DNA of 64,000 nt. It comes from Tissierellales bacterium (lineage in GTDB: Bacteria > Bacillota > Clostridia > Tissierellales > Sedimentibacteraceae). The DNA lies in the NCBI GenBank assembly GCA_018433765.1, contig JAHDQO010000002.1, positions 124,001 through 188,000 of the forward strand, in the 5' to 3' direction. Positions 45,306-55,299 of this stretch are shown one piece after another (positions within the stretch are counted from its first letter, which is position 1; each line of letters starts with the position of its first letter). Position numbers and translations under genes: made by a program. The notes under the pieces are model-generated. The model made no database searches, had not been told where the DNA came from, and saw nothing but the letters and a program-made list of their open reading frames with translations.

Positions 45306-46250
45306 TTAATCCTCCTTTAATCTATTTAATATATAGTTATAAATATTACTTTTACTTTGTCCAAAATTATTTTCTTCTATATTAAACCATTTAATTCTTT
45401 TATCTTTTGAGAACCAAGTAAATTGTCTTTTAGCAAATCTTCTGGTATCTCTCTTTAATATTCTTATTGCTTCAGTTCTATCTATTTCTCCTTTTAGATA
45501 GCTAATAATTTCTTTATAACCTATACCCTGCATTGATACAAGATTTTCATCATAGCCTTTTTTATATAAATGTGAAACCTCATCAAATAATCCTTCATTA
45601 ATCATTTCATCAACACGTGAATTAATTCTTCTATACAGTAGTTCTCGTTCCATAGTAAGACCAATTATTATAAAATTAAATTTACAATTTTCTTGCCTAA
45701 AATTTATATTTAGCTCAGAATATGGTTTACCAGTAATTTTATACACTTCAAGAGCTCTAATTATTCTTTTTATATTATGCTCATGTATTTTTTGTGCAGA
45801 AATTGGATCTACTTGTTTTAATAATTTAATTAATTCTGCTGAACCTTTTTTTTCATATATTGAATAATAATAATTTCTAACTTCTTCATTTGCACGAGTT
45901 TGACTAAAATCTAAATCATAGATAATAGAATTAATGTATAATCCACTTCCACCAGCTATAACAGGTATTTTATTTCCAATATGCAACTCATTTATTATTT
46001 TGAATACTTCTTTTTGAAATTCAGAGACAGAAAATGACTCATCAGGGTCAATAATATCTATCATATGGTGTTTTACACCTAATGTTTCACTTTCAGTTAC
46101 TTTTGCCGTTCCAATATCCATACATTTATATATTTGCATTGAATCAGCAGATATAATTTCAGTATTCAACTTCTTTGCTATTTCAACTGATATTTTAGTT
46201 TTTCCAACTGCTGTTGGTCCAATAACTACTATAATTTTTGGTAAAGCCAT
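45306..46250 (-). CDS. miaA: tRNA dimethylallyltransferase
   Basis: A 314-residue enzyme that adds a dimethylallyl group to A37 of tRNAs reading UNN codons, the substrate of MiaB in the same operon. P-loop GPTAVGKT is at residues 11-18; ISADSMQIYKCMDIGTAK, GGSGLYINS and RRFAKRQFTWF (tRNA contact) are further signatures. Spacing to hfq is two bases and to mutL 14 bases. Confidence 0.97.
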   Translation of the reverse strand: MALPKIIVVIGPTAVGKTKISVEIAKKLNTEIISADSMQIYKCMDIGTAKVTESETLGVKHHMIDIIDPDESFSVSEFQKEVFKIINELHIGNKIPVIAGGSGLYINSIIYDLDFSQTRANEEVRNYYYSIYEKKGSAELIKLLKQVDPISAQKIHEHNIKRIIRALEVYKITGKPYSELNINFRQENCKFNFIIIGLTMERELLYRRINSRVDEMINEGLFDEVSHLYKKGYDENLVSMQGIGYKEIISYLKGEIDRTEAIRILKRDTRRFAKRQFTWFSKDKRIKWFNIEENNFGQSKSNIYNYILNRLKED

Positions 46251-46264
46251 AATATAACATCCTT

Positions 46265-48103
46265 CTAATTTTGTATTCTCTCGAACATTTTTTCAATTTC
46301 ATATTTAGTTAACTTAATGATAACAGGTCGTCCATGTGGACAAGTCAATGGGTTACTTGTCTTGGATAAATCGCTGAGCAATTTTTTTAATTCCTGCTGA
46401 TGCAATTTATCACCTGCTTTGACTGATTTTACACAAGCATGTTTAACAATTTTATTTATTAGAAATTCATTTTTATTAGAAGAATTCTTAATTATATCTA
46501 ATAAATTATAAAAAATTTCATTTACATTAGCTTCGGCAAAAATAACAGGAATACTTCGTATCATAATTGAGTTAACACCAAAATTTTCAATAATAAACCC
46601 TAGAGTTGCAAATACTTCTCTATTACTTATTGTAACATAAAAATCTTCATGTGATAAATTAATTATTTTAGGTATAACAAATTCTTGAGATACAATTTTT
46701 TTATTATTTATTTGATTCATAAATTTTTCATAATTTATACGCTCATGTGCAGCATGCTGATCTATAATATAAAATTCTTTATGTTCATAAGATTCACATA
46801 ATATGTATGTATTAAATAGCACTCCTATTATATTAAGTTCAGGAATTTTTGAATTGCAATTTTTATTACTAACATCTTTAATTGTTTGCTGTACATTAAT
46901 AGGTTCATTAGATTTATTATAGTCTATTTTATTTGAATGATAAATATTATTTTCGTTTAAATTATCATCAAAAATATTATTGATTTTACTAACAACACTA
47001 TTTTCCCTTACAACATCAGGTTCTTTAAAAATATTATTATTAATACATTTATTTTTAGGTTTCTTCTTTATTGTCGGTATAATTGTTTCTTTCTTTACTT
47101 CTTTTATGATATTATTAGAATTCAAAGATATTGAAATTGATTCTGTTATATATTTCATGACTATATCTTCATTATTAAATCTAATCTCTGTTTTGGCTGG
47201 ATGAACATTTACATCTACACTTTCAGTAGGAATTGCTATTTTTAAAAAGCAAGCTGCATGTTTGTTTATAGGCAACAATGTTTTATATGCATTCTCTATA
47301 GCAAAATTTATTTGTTTATTTTTTATGTATCTACCATTTACAAAGAATATTTGATATTTTCTACTGCCTCTATAATAATTCAAATTTGTCGTATAACCTT
47401 TTATTTCTATTTCATCTTTAATAAAATTAACATTTATTAATGAGTTACATAAATCTTTTCCATATAAACTAGCTATTGAATTAAAAAATGTTGTGTTCTT
47501 AGGTGTTTTTAATATTATATTGCAATTATTAATTAATTTAAAAGAAACTTTATGCGTGCATAACGATAAATTTGTTACCATTTCATTAATATTTGCACTT
47601 TCACGATTATTGCTTTTGAGAAATTTTCTACGTGCAGGAACATTATAAAATAAATCACTTATAATTATCGTAGTACCCACAGGACAACCTATATCTTCTT
47701 TAGATATTACCTTACCGCCCTCTAAAATCATTCTAATACCTGAATCATCATCAGAAGTTTTAGTTATAATTTCCAGGCTTGATATTGCTGCTATACTAGC
47801 TAATGCTTCTCCACGAAAACCTAAAGTATGCACATAATTCAAGTCTTCTGCATCTTTTATTTTACTTGTAGAATGTCTTTTAAAAGCAAGTTCAACATCA
47901 TTTTTTTCAATGCCTATGCCGTTGTCAGTTACCCTTATAAGTTTCTTGCCGCCATCTTTTATTTCAATTATAATTTCGTTAGCATTTGCATCTATAGAAT
48001 TTTCAATTAATTCTTTTACAATAGAACGTGGATTTTCAATAACTTCTCCAGCAGCAATTTTATTTATAGTACTATTATCCAAAAGCTGTATATTTTTATT
48101 CAT
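46265..48103 (-). CDS. mutL: DNA mismatch repair protein MutL with endonuclease motif
   Basis: A 612-residue protein. The GHKL ATPase region shows KELIENSIDAN (about 30-40), DNGIGI, GFRGEALASIAAIS and YNVPARRKFL. A long, poorly conserved Asn-rich linker (about 330-430) follows. The C-terminal domain has DQHAAHERINYE, the nicking endonuclease motif, and CPHGRP. This is expected where MutH is absent. The start at 48103 follows TTAGGTGAT, which overlaps the mutS stop; a frame extending 10 codons upstream lacks a ribosome site. Confidence 0.96.
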   Translation of the reverse strand: MNKNIQLLDNSTINKIAAGEVIENPRSIVKELIENSIDANANEIIIEIKDGGKKLIRVTDNGIGIEKNDVELAFKRHSTSKIKDAEDLNYVHTLGFRGEALASIAAISSLEIITKTSDDDSGIRMILEGGKVISKEDIGCPVGTTIIISDLFYNVPARRKFLKSNNRESANINEMVTNLSLCTHKVSFKLINNCNIILKTPKNTTFFNSIASLYGKDLCNSLINVNFIKDEIEIKGYTTNLNYYRGSRKYQIFFVNGRYIKNKQINFAIENAYKTLLPINKHAACFLKIAIPTESVDVNVHPAKTEIRFNNEDIVMKYITESISISLNSNNIIKEVKKETIIPTIKKKPKNKCINNNIFKEPDVVRENSVVSKINNIFDDNLNENNIYHSNKIDYNKSNEPINVQQTIKDVSNKNCNSKIPELNIIGVLFNTYILCESYEHKEFYIIDQHAAHERINYEKFMNQINNKKIVSQEFVIPKIINLSHEDFYVTISNREVFATLGFIIENFGVNSIMIRSIPVIFAEANVNEIFYNLLDIIKNSSNKNEFLINKIVKHACVKSVKAGDKLHQQELKKLLSDLSKTSNPLTCPHGRPVIIKLTKYEIEKMFERIQN

Positions 48104-48107
48104 ATTA

Positions 48108-50720
48108 TCACCTAAGTTTTTTATAATTTTCAATTAAGTCGTTTAACTTATTTAAAGCTTCTATTGGTGTAAGATTATTTACATTTAAGCTAATAATATT
48201 ATCATCAATAAATTTCTTATAAACATTGTTATTATTAAATAAAGTAAGCTGTAAATTATTATCTAAATCTTTATGTTTATCTTGTGCTTTGTTTAAGTCA
48301 TTTTCTTCTAATTTCTCTAATATTGATTTTGCACGGTTGATTACACATGAAGGAAGACCAGCTAGGTTTGCAACTTGAATACCATAGCTTCTATCCGCAC
48401 TTCCTGTTGCAATTTTTCTAAGAAAAATTATGTTTTCACCAGATTCTTTTATAAGTATTTTATAGTTCTTTATTCCTTCAATTTTATCTTCAAGTTCTGA
48501 TAGTTCATGATAATGTGTGGCAAATAGAGTTTTCGATTTTATTTTTTCTGTAATATATTCAGTTACAGCCCATGCAATACTTAAACCATCATATGTACTT
48601 GTCCCTCTTCCAATTTCATCGAGGATAAGTAAACTATTTTCAGTTGCGTTATTTAAAATATTTGACACCTCTGCCATTTCAACCATAAATGTACTTTGTC
48701 CTTGAGCTAAATCATCTGAAGCACCTACTCTAGTGAATATTTTATCTAAGATACAAATATCTGCTTCATTTGCTGGAACATAACTTCCAATATGTGCAAG
48801 CAAAGTAATCAAAGCTACTTGACGCATATATGTAGATTTTCCAGCCATATTTGGACCTGTTATAACTGATACTCTAGATTCATTATTATCTATATATGTA
48901 TCATTTGGAACAAACATTTCATTTGCAGAAATTTTTTCAATAACTGGATGACGCCCGCTGTTTATCTTTATATACCCTTTATCATTTATTATAGGTCTAG
49001 TATAATTATTTTTTAATGCTGAGATTGCTAGTGAATTTAATACATCTACAATAGATATATAATGAGCAGATTTTTGAATTCTTGCAACTTGTTCTTTAAC
49101 ATGCTGTCGAATTTGAAGAAAAATTTCATATTCTAATTTCATAATTTGTTCTTCAGCATTTAGAACCTTTGACTCCATTTCCTTCAATTCAGGTGTAACA
49201 AATCTTTCACAGTTTGATAATGTTTGTTTTCTTAAGTATTCTTCTGGAACATATTTAATATTAGATTTCGTTATTTCTATGTAATATCCAAATACCTTAT
49301 TATATCCTATTTTTAAATTTTTAATTTTTGTTCTTTCTCTTTCAGAGTTTTGTAAATTAGTAATCCAATCTTTACCGTTAGTTGATATATCACGTAATTC
49401 ATCTAATTCCAAATTGTATCCGTATTTTATTATTCCTCCTTCTTTTACTGAAATTGGAGGTTCATTAACAATAGAATTATCCAAAAGTTTGTGTATATCA
49501 TCTAGGCAATCTAATTTACTATAGATATCATATAAAATTTTAGATTCAAAAACAGATATGTCAGATTTTATATCTGGAATAGCAAATATAGACTGTTTTA
49601 AAGACGTTAAATCACGTCCATTACAGTTACCATACACTATTCTTCCAATGAGTCTTTCAATATCATATACTTTTTTAAGATGTTCTTTTATATTGCTGGA
49701 TATTAAAACATTATTAAATAATTCTTCTATTGCATCAAGGCGATTATTAATTTTATTTCTATTTTTTAAAGGCTGTTCTATCCATTTTCTTAATAATCTA
49801 CCTCCCATTGACGTTGTAGTATTATCTATAACCCAATAAAGAGTACCTTGTCCCTTTTTACCACGAATTGTTTCTATTAGTTCTAAGTTTCTTCTTGTAT
49901 TACTATCTATCTGTAGATAATCACCTATACAATAAGATTGTACCTTATTTATATGATCTAGTGATGTCTTCTGAGTACTATATAAATAATCTAATAACAT
50001 ACCTAAAGAAATTATTGTTAAGTTATTATCTGATATACCAAAAGTATCTAGAGAAATTACATTAAAGTGATTTTTTATTATGTTCTTGTACTCATTAATA
50101 CTTAATGCTTTATCTATATGATTTGCATTTAAATTATATTTTTCTGAAAGAAGATTTTCACCATCTATAATATTAATTATAATTTCTGAAGGTGATATTT
50201 TACTTATTTCTTCAAACAAAACAGCTGATTTGTTATCGTTATAAGCATAGTCAGATATGTATTCAGATACATATAATTCACCTGTAGATACATCTACATA
50301 AGAAAAACCAAAACCCTTTGAAGATGTACATATACTACATAGATAATTATTTGATTTATCATCAAGCATATTTTGATCAATTATTGTGCCTGGGGTTATT
50401 ACACGTACAACATCTCTTTTCACAATACCTTTTGCTTCAGAAGGATCTTGTATCTGTTCGCAGATAGCTACTTTGTAACCATTCTCAATCAATTTAGAAA
50501 TATAATTATTAGCAGAATGATGGGGAACTCCACACATTGGTGCTCTTTCATCTAAACCACAGTCTCTTCCGGTTAGTGTTATTTCCAATACTTTAGAAGC
50601 AACAATAGCGTCATCAAAAAACATTTCATAAAAATCTCCAAGTCTAAATAATAAAATGCAATCTTTATAATTCTCTTTAATACTAAAATACTGTTGCATC
50701 ATAGGTGTTAATTTACTCAT
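48108..50720 (-). CDS. mutS: DNA mismatch repair protein MutS
   Basis: An 870-residue mismatch sensor. The mismatch-binding Phe-x-Glu is F30-Y31-E32 in LGDFYEMFF. Connector, lever and clamp domains follow, then the ATPase with GPNMAGKST, LILDEIGRGTSTYDG and ATHYHEL, and a C-terminal dimerisation helix. I use the ATG that gives MSKLTPMMQQY; AAAGGA lies 12 bases upstream, and in-frame ATGs at 50732 and 50741 are possible alternatives. It is coupled to mutL (four bases between the genes). Confidence 0.96.
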   Translation of the reverse strand: MSKLTPMMQQYFSIKENYKDCILLFRLGDFYEMFFDDAIVASKVLEITLTGRDCGLDERAPMCGVPHHSANNYISKLIENGYKVAICEQIQDPSEAKGIVKRDVVRVITPGTIIDQNMLDDKSNNYLCSICTSSKGFGFSYVDVSTGELYVSEYISDYAYNDNKSAVLFEEISKISPSEIIINIIDGENLLSEKYNLNANHIDKALSINEYKNIIKNHFNVISLDTFGISDNNLTIISLGMLLDYLYSTQKTSLDHINKVQSYCIGDYLQIDSNTRRNLELIETIRGKKGQGTLYWVIDNTTTSMGGRLLRKWIEQPLKNRNKINNRLDAIEELFNNVLISSNIKEHLKKVYDIERLIGRIVYGNCNGRDLTSLKQSIFAIPDIKSDISVFESKILYDIYSKLDCLDDIHKLLDNSIVNEPPISVKEGGIIKYGYNLELDELRDISTNGKDWITNLQNSERERTKIKNLKIGYNKVFGYYIEITKSNIKYVPEEYLRKQTLSNCERFVTPELKEMESKVLNAEEQIMKLEYEIFLQIRQHVKEQVARIQKSAHYISIVDVLNSLAISALKNNYTRPIINDKGYIKINSGRHPVIEKISANEMFVPNDTYIDNNESRVSVITGPNMAGKSTYMRQVALITLLAHIGSYVPANEADICILDKIFTRVGASDDLAQGQSTFMVEMAEVSNILNNATENSLLILDEIGRGTSTYDGLSIAWAVTEYITEKIKSKTLFATHYHELSELEDKIEGIKNYKILIKESGENIIFLRKIATGSADRSYGIQVANLAGLPSCVINRAKSILEKLEENDLNKAQDKHKDLDNNLQLTLFNNNNVYKKFIDDNIISLNVNNLTPIEALNKLNDLIENYKKLR

Positions 50721-50849
50721 AATAATTGCCATTCCTTTCAATTTTACTTAAACTATTAATATTTTGTACAATTAAGATTTTTGATGTACTATTAATTAGA
50801 AAAAAATACAATTTTTACAACGTAAGCTTCTATATTAATTTTTTTGTTA

Positions 50850-52172
50850 TTAAACTAGTATGCCCTCTAAAAACCAAGTTTTAGCATCAAGTATTTTAAT
50901 TCTAACGATTTCTCCAATTAGATTTTTGTTACCTTTAAAATGTACCAATTTATTAGTTCTTGTTCTTCCAGTTAAATAATCTTTATTGTTTTTGCTTACT
51001 GTATCAACTAAAACATTAAATTCTCTATTAATATATTCTTGATTTTTCTTATAAATAATTGGATATAATTCTTCTAATAAATAGTTAAATCTCTTATGTT
51101 TTATGTTATCATCTATCTGATTTTGCATTTTTGCAGCTGGAGTTCCTTGTCTTATAGAATACAAAAATGTAAAAGCAGAATCATATTCTACTTTTTTAAC
51201 AACATCTATTGTCTCTAAGAAATCCTCTTCTGTTTCACCTGGGAAACCAACTATTATATCTGTAGTAATTGCAATACCAGGTATTTCTTTTTTAATAGCG
51301 TAAATCAATTCTAAATATTGTTCTTTAGTATATTTTCTATTCATATTTTTTAAAACTTTATTGCTACCTGATTGTATAGGTAGATGTATATGTTCACAAA
51401 CCTTGTTACAATCTCTCATTGCCTCAATTAATCTTATACTTAGATCTTTAGGATGTGATGTCATAAATCTTATTCTCTCTATGCCATCTATTTTATCTAA
51501 ATCATATAATAAGCTAGGAAAATCGTATTTATTGTTAAAAGTTTTACCATAAGAATTAACATTTTGACCTAATAAAGTTATCTCTTTGCAATTTTGCTTA
51601 GAAAGTAATTTAATTTCATTTATAATATCCTTAGGATCTCTGCTTTTCTCTCTTCCACGAGTATACGGTACAACACAATACGAACAAAAATTATTGCATC
51701 CATATGTAATATTAACTAATGCTTTATGCTTATATTTTCGTGTTTTAGGCATATCCTCTTTAATATACTGAGTATCTTCAATAATACTAATATTGCGTTT
51801 ATGATTAGTATATGCATCTTCTATTAATTGAGGTAATTCATGTATATTATTTGTACCAAAAATTATATCAACAAAAGGAAATTTAGATGTTATTTTGTCA
51901 CGATTATTTTTTATCTGCATCATACATCCACAAACTGCAACTAATAAATTTTTATTTGTAGATTTCAATTTTTTTATTTCTCCAAGTTTTCCGTATACTT
52001 TTAATTCAGCATTTTCTCTTATAAGACATGTATTAAACAGAATTAAATCTGCTTTAGTTTTATCATTAGTTTCATTATAACCTATAGAATGAAGCATTCC
52101 TGCTATTTTTTCTGAATCATGTTCATTCATTTGGCAACCGTAAGTTTCGATATAATAAGCCAATTTTTTCAT
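50850..52172 (-). CDS. miaB: tRNA-2-methylthio-N6-dimethylallyladenosine synthase MiaB
   Basis: A 440-residue radical-SAM methylthiotransferase acting on i6A37 made by MiaA. The three N-terminal cluster cysteines are C13, C49 and C83, the radical-SAM cysteines C159, C163 and C166 (CNNFCSYC), and a TRAM domain ends the protein. ETYGCQMNEHDSE is the MiaB form of the N-terminal motif, unlike RimO at 34.7 kb. The 108 bases to mutS are AT-rich and hold no clear promoter. Confidence 0.96.
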   Translation of the reverse strand: MKKLAYYIETYGCQMNEHDSEKIAGMLHSIGYNETNDKTKADLILFNTCLIRENAELKVYGKLGEIKKLKSTNKNLLVAVCGCMMQIKNNRDKITSKFPFVDIIFGTNNIHELPQLIEDAYTNHKRNISIIEDTQYIKEDMPKTRKYKHKALVNITYGCNNFCSYCVVPYTRGREKSRDPKDIINEIKLLSKQNCKEITLLGQNVNSYGKTFNNKYDFPSLLYDLDKIDGIERIRFMTSHPKDLSIRLIEAMRDCNKVCEHIHLPIQSGSNKVLKNMNRKYTKEQYLELIYAIKKEIPGIAITTDIIVGFPGETEEDFLETIDVVKKVEYDSAFTFLYSIRQGTPAAKMQNQIDDNIKHKRFNYLLEELYPIIYKKNQEYINREFNVLVDTVSKNNKDYLTGRTRTNKLVHFKGNKNLIGEIVRIKILDAKTWFLEGILV

Positions 52173-52182
52173 TAATCTACCT

Positions 52183-53169
52183 CTATTTTTTAATAATTGA
52201 AATAATAAGTTTTAGTGATTCTAAAACATCTTCTTTATTTATTAATTCATTTCCAGTATGAATATATCTTGTAGGTATAGAAATGACGCCACTTGGTACA
52301 CCTGATTTATTTAAGTGTATTGCTCCAGAATCTGTACCTCCGCGTTCTAGAATTTCATATTGATATTTTATATTATTTTTTTCTGCTATAGTAGATAGCA
52401 TTTTTTTTATTTCTGGGTGTGTTATTAAAGAATTATCTTTAACTTTTATGGCTGTTCCACTACCTAATTTAACAGCCATCTTAACTCCTTTCGGAGTATC
52501 TCCGCTGCTAGTAACATCTATAGATATTGCAAGGTCAGGTTCAATATGGTAAGAAGATGTTTTCGCGCCTCTAAGCCCTACTTCTTCTTGAACTGTAAAT
52601 ACATAGTATATATCATAATTTGAATCTACTTGCTGTTTTATTGCTTCTATTAAAAGATAGCATCCAATTCTATCGTCAGAAGCTTTACACATTATAAAAT
52701 TATTATTCTCATAATACTCAGTTTTAAAGACACATATATCTCCAATATTTACTTTTTTTTCTGCTTCTTCTTTGTTCAAAACTCCAATATCAATATATAA
52801 TTTATTTAGTTTTAAATCAGAATAATTTTCAATTTTCTCAGAACTAATTACACCTTCAATGCCATCGCTAAATATGACTCTTTGACCTAGTAAAATATGT
52901 GGGTCTAATCCACCAACATTTGAAAATCTTAAGAAGCCCTTGTCATCAATATATGTAACCATCATACCAATTTGATCCATATGAGAAGCAAACATTATTT
53001 TTTTTCCATTTCCTATTTTGTGTGCTATAAGGTTTCCTAATGCATCTATTTCTATTTCATCTACATAATCTTTTATTTCATTATTGATAATTTCTCTGAT
53101 GTTATTTTCTCTTCCAGAAGGTGAAATGCATTCTGATAGTCTTTTCATTAATTCACTATTAAAATTCAT
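52183..53169 (-). CDS. M42-family metallo-aminopeptidase (third of three in tandem)
   Basis: A 328-residue di-metal peptidase of the FrvX/YsdC type, a family forming hollow dodecamers that trim peptides in the cytoplasm. Metal and catalytic residues are present: H63 and D65 (ASHMDQIG), the Asp of SDDRIGC, the Glu pair in QEEVGLRGA, Asp in SIDVTSSGDTP and the late His of RYIHTG. The DVT...GDTP form differs from its two neighbours, so substrate range may differ. It lies 11 bases before miaB. Confidence 0.9.
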   Translation of the reverse strand: MNFNSELMKRLSECISPSGRENNIREIINNEIKDYVDEIEIDALGNLIAHKIGNGKKIMFASHMDQIGMMVTYIDDKGFLRFSNVGGLDPHILLGQRVIFSDGIEGVISSEKIENYSDLKLNKLYIDIGVLNKEEAEKKVNIGDICVFKTEYYENNNFIMCKASDDRIGCYLLIEAIKQQVDSNYDIYYVFTVQEEVGLRGAKTSSYHIEPDLAISIDVTSSGDTPKGVKMAVKLGSGTAIKVKDNSLITHPEIKKMLSTIAEKNNIKYQYEILERGGTDSGAIHLNKSGVPSGVISIPTRYIHTGNELINKEDVLESLKLIISIIKK

Positions 53170-53197
53170 AATATTCTCCTTTTAGTTTAATTTAAAA

Positions 53198-54205
53198 TCA
53201 TTCTATACTTTCAATAACTTTTATAATCAAATTATAAGTATTTTCATAATCTAATTTACTTATAACACTAACTGGTGAATGAATATATCTGCATGGAACT
53301 GAAATAGAAACTACTTTTGAACCAGATTTAGTAGTGTGTATAACACCAGCATCATTACCACCAGAGGTACCCTGCCTTATTTGATATGGAATATTATTTA
53401 ATTTTGATATATTTTGTATTTGTTTAACTAAATTTAAATCATATAAAGTAGTTCTATCCATAATTGATATAGCAGGACCATATCCTATCCTAGTTACTTT
53501 TTCATGTTCTTCTACTTCGGGCATATCTGCACTTATTGTTCCTTCTAAAATAATTGAATAATCAGGAGACACATTATTAGCTGCAACTTTAGCACCAATT
53601 AGTCCTACTTCTTCCATAACTGTAAATACTGCATAAAAGTCAATATTTATTTTCTCTTTTAACAATCGTAAAAGAATTGAGCAACCTATTCTATCATCAA
53701 GAGCCTTTGCTTTGACCATATTTTCTCCGAATTCAATATAATTACTTTTAAAGCTAATATAGTCTCCAATGTTTACAATTTCCTTCGTTTCATTTTTTGA
53801 TGTGCTTCCTATATCAATATAAAGGTTATCAATATCCAGAGGTTTACCTCTTTCATCTTTACTCATTAAATGAATAGGTTTTGATCCTATTACACCATTA
53901 ATTTTATTTTCTCCAATTTCAACAACCTTTGCGATAAGTATTCTATCGTCAATTCCACCAACACTTTTAAATTTAATAAAACCATTATCATCTATATCAG
54001 TTACTATTAATCCAACTTCATCCATATGAGCAGCTAACATAATAGTTCTAAATTTCTTATTTCCGATATTGTGAGCAATAATATTTCCTAATTTATCTAT
54101 AGTATAACTGCATTCTATTTCATCAAGCTTCTTTTTAATGAAGTTTCTTACTTCATATTCATTTCCTGATACACCAGATAATTCGGTTAATTCTTTTAGA
54201 AACAT
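53198..54205 (-). CDS. M42-family metallo-aminopeptidase (second of three in tandem)
   Basis: A 335-residue paralogue of the genes on both sides. AAHMDEVGLIV, LDDRIGCSILL, VMEEVGLIGA and RYIHSP supply the expected metal and catalytic residues, but the segment after them reads LEGTISADMPEV, so Glu replaces the usual Asp of DVT. This variant is known in other M42 proteins and probably still binds metal. The start overlaps the preceding gene by 10 bases, indicating coupling. Confidence 0.9.
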   Translation of the reverse strand: MFLKELTELSGVSGNEYEVRNFIKKKLDEIECSYTIDKLGNIIAHNIGNKKFRTIMLAAHMDEVGLIVTDIDDNGFIKFKSVGGIDDRILIAKVVEIGENKINGVIGSKPIHLMSKDERGKPLDIDNLYIDIGSTSKNETKEIVNIGDYISFKSNYIEFGENMVKAKALDDRIGCSILLRLLKEKINIDFYAVFTVMEEVGLIGAKVAANNVSPDYSIILEGTISADMPEVEEHEKVTRIGYGPAISIMDRTTLYDLNLVKQIQNISKLNNIPYQIRQGTSGGNDAGVIHTTKSGSKVVSISVPCRYIHSPVSVISKLDYENTYNLIIKVIESIE

Positions 54206-55245
54206 AGTAATTCCTCCAAATTTTCGTTATCAAGTTCATTAATAAACTTTGCTATAAGTCTACCTGAATTTTCTATATCATTAATATCAATAGTTTCAAC
54301 TGATGTGTGCATATATCGTAAAGGTAAAGATATTATAACACATGGTATTCCTAGCCTATTAACTTGAATTGCAGCAGCATCAGTACCGCTACTGCCTGGA
54401 TTTACTTCATACTGAAATTTAAAATTATACTTATTAGCAACTTCTATAATTTTTTTATTCAATAGTGGATGTGCATTAGCTCCAATTACTATACCCGGTC
54501 CTTCGTTCAACTCCATAGTATCTGCTTTATTTAGTTCAGGTGTATATCCAAAACCTACATCAATAACAATTGCAAAATCAGGATTTATTTTAAAACTTGA
54601 TGTAGAAGCTCCTCTTAAACCTACTTCTTCTTGACAAGTAGCAGTATAAAATACATTAGCTTTATGATGAATTTTACTTAGTTCTCTTGCTGTTTCTAAC
54701 ATTACAGCAATTCCAGCTTTATCATCTAAAGATCTTGAAGTAAAGTGATTATTTTTAAGTTCCGAAGGTTGTTGTTTTATACCTATTATATCACCTATAC
54801 TAATAATTTTAGATAATTTATTTTTGCTGTATCCAGTATCTATGTATAATTGTTCAATTCTAATAGATTTTTGTCTTTCTTCTATTGTTGTTAAGTGAGG
54901 TGGTTTTATTCCTATTACACCATATACTTTTTCTTTACCAAAAATTATTACTTCTTGTGCAACTAAAGATATCGGATTTATCCCACCTACAGCTGATATA
55001 CTAATAAATCCATCATCATGAATATCTTTTACAATAAGACCAATTTCGTCCATATGAGCAGCTAACATAATATCTATATTCTTAGTACCATTACTTTTAA
55101 ATATTAAACTGCCAAGATTATCTTTTTCATAATTATCAATAAAAGGTTTGAAGTAATCAATTAGTTTGTTATTCTCTAAGTACTCATATCCTGAAATATT
55201 AAAATTATTACAATAATCTAGTAAAAAATTTTTAATAAAATTCAT
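54196..55245 (-). CDS. M42-family metallo-aminopeptidase (first of three in tandem)
   Basis: A 349-residue M42 peptidase. AAHMDEIGLIV, SLDDKAGIAV, CQEEVGLRGAS, VIDVGFGYTPE and RYMHTS carry the metal ligands and catalytic Glu. It has the ADTMELNEGPGI segment seen in the endoglucanase-M-like group and is the longest of the three. AAAGGAGG precedes the ATG. It follows a terminator-like hairpin after the S1 gene, so the three peptidase genes may be expressed at a lower level than the upstream cluster. Confidence 0.9.
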   Translation of the reverse strand: MNFIKNFLLDYCNNFNISGYEYLENNKLIDYFKPFIDNYEKDNLGSLIFKSNGTKNIDIMLAAHMDEIGLIVKDIHDDGFISISAVGGINPISLVAQEVIIFGKEKVYGVIGIKPPHLTTIEERQKSIRIEQLYIDTGYSKNKLSKIISIGDIIGIKQQPSELKNNHFTSRSLDDKAGIAVMLETARELSKIHHKANVFYTATCQEEVGLRGASTSSFKINPDFAIVIDVGFGYTPELNKADTMELNEGPGIVIGANAHPLLNKKIIEVANKYNFKFQYEVNPGSSGTDAAAIQVNRLGIPCVIISLPLRYMHTSVETIDINDIENSGRLIAKFINELDNENLEELLCF

Positions 55246-55256
55246 AAAATCCTCCT

Positions 55257-55299
55257 TTAAAAAGAATAGCTGTTAAGGCAAAGAGCCGAAACAACTATT
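55257..55299 (-). terminator. terminator-like hairpin between the S1 gene and the M42 genes
   Basis: On the - strand, AATAGTTGTT pairs with AACAGCTATT (one G-U) around a 15-base loop, followed by CTTTTT. The left arm overlaps the S1 stop codon. Probably an attenuator because no promoter is seen before the peptidases. Confidence 0.55.
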
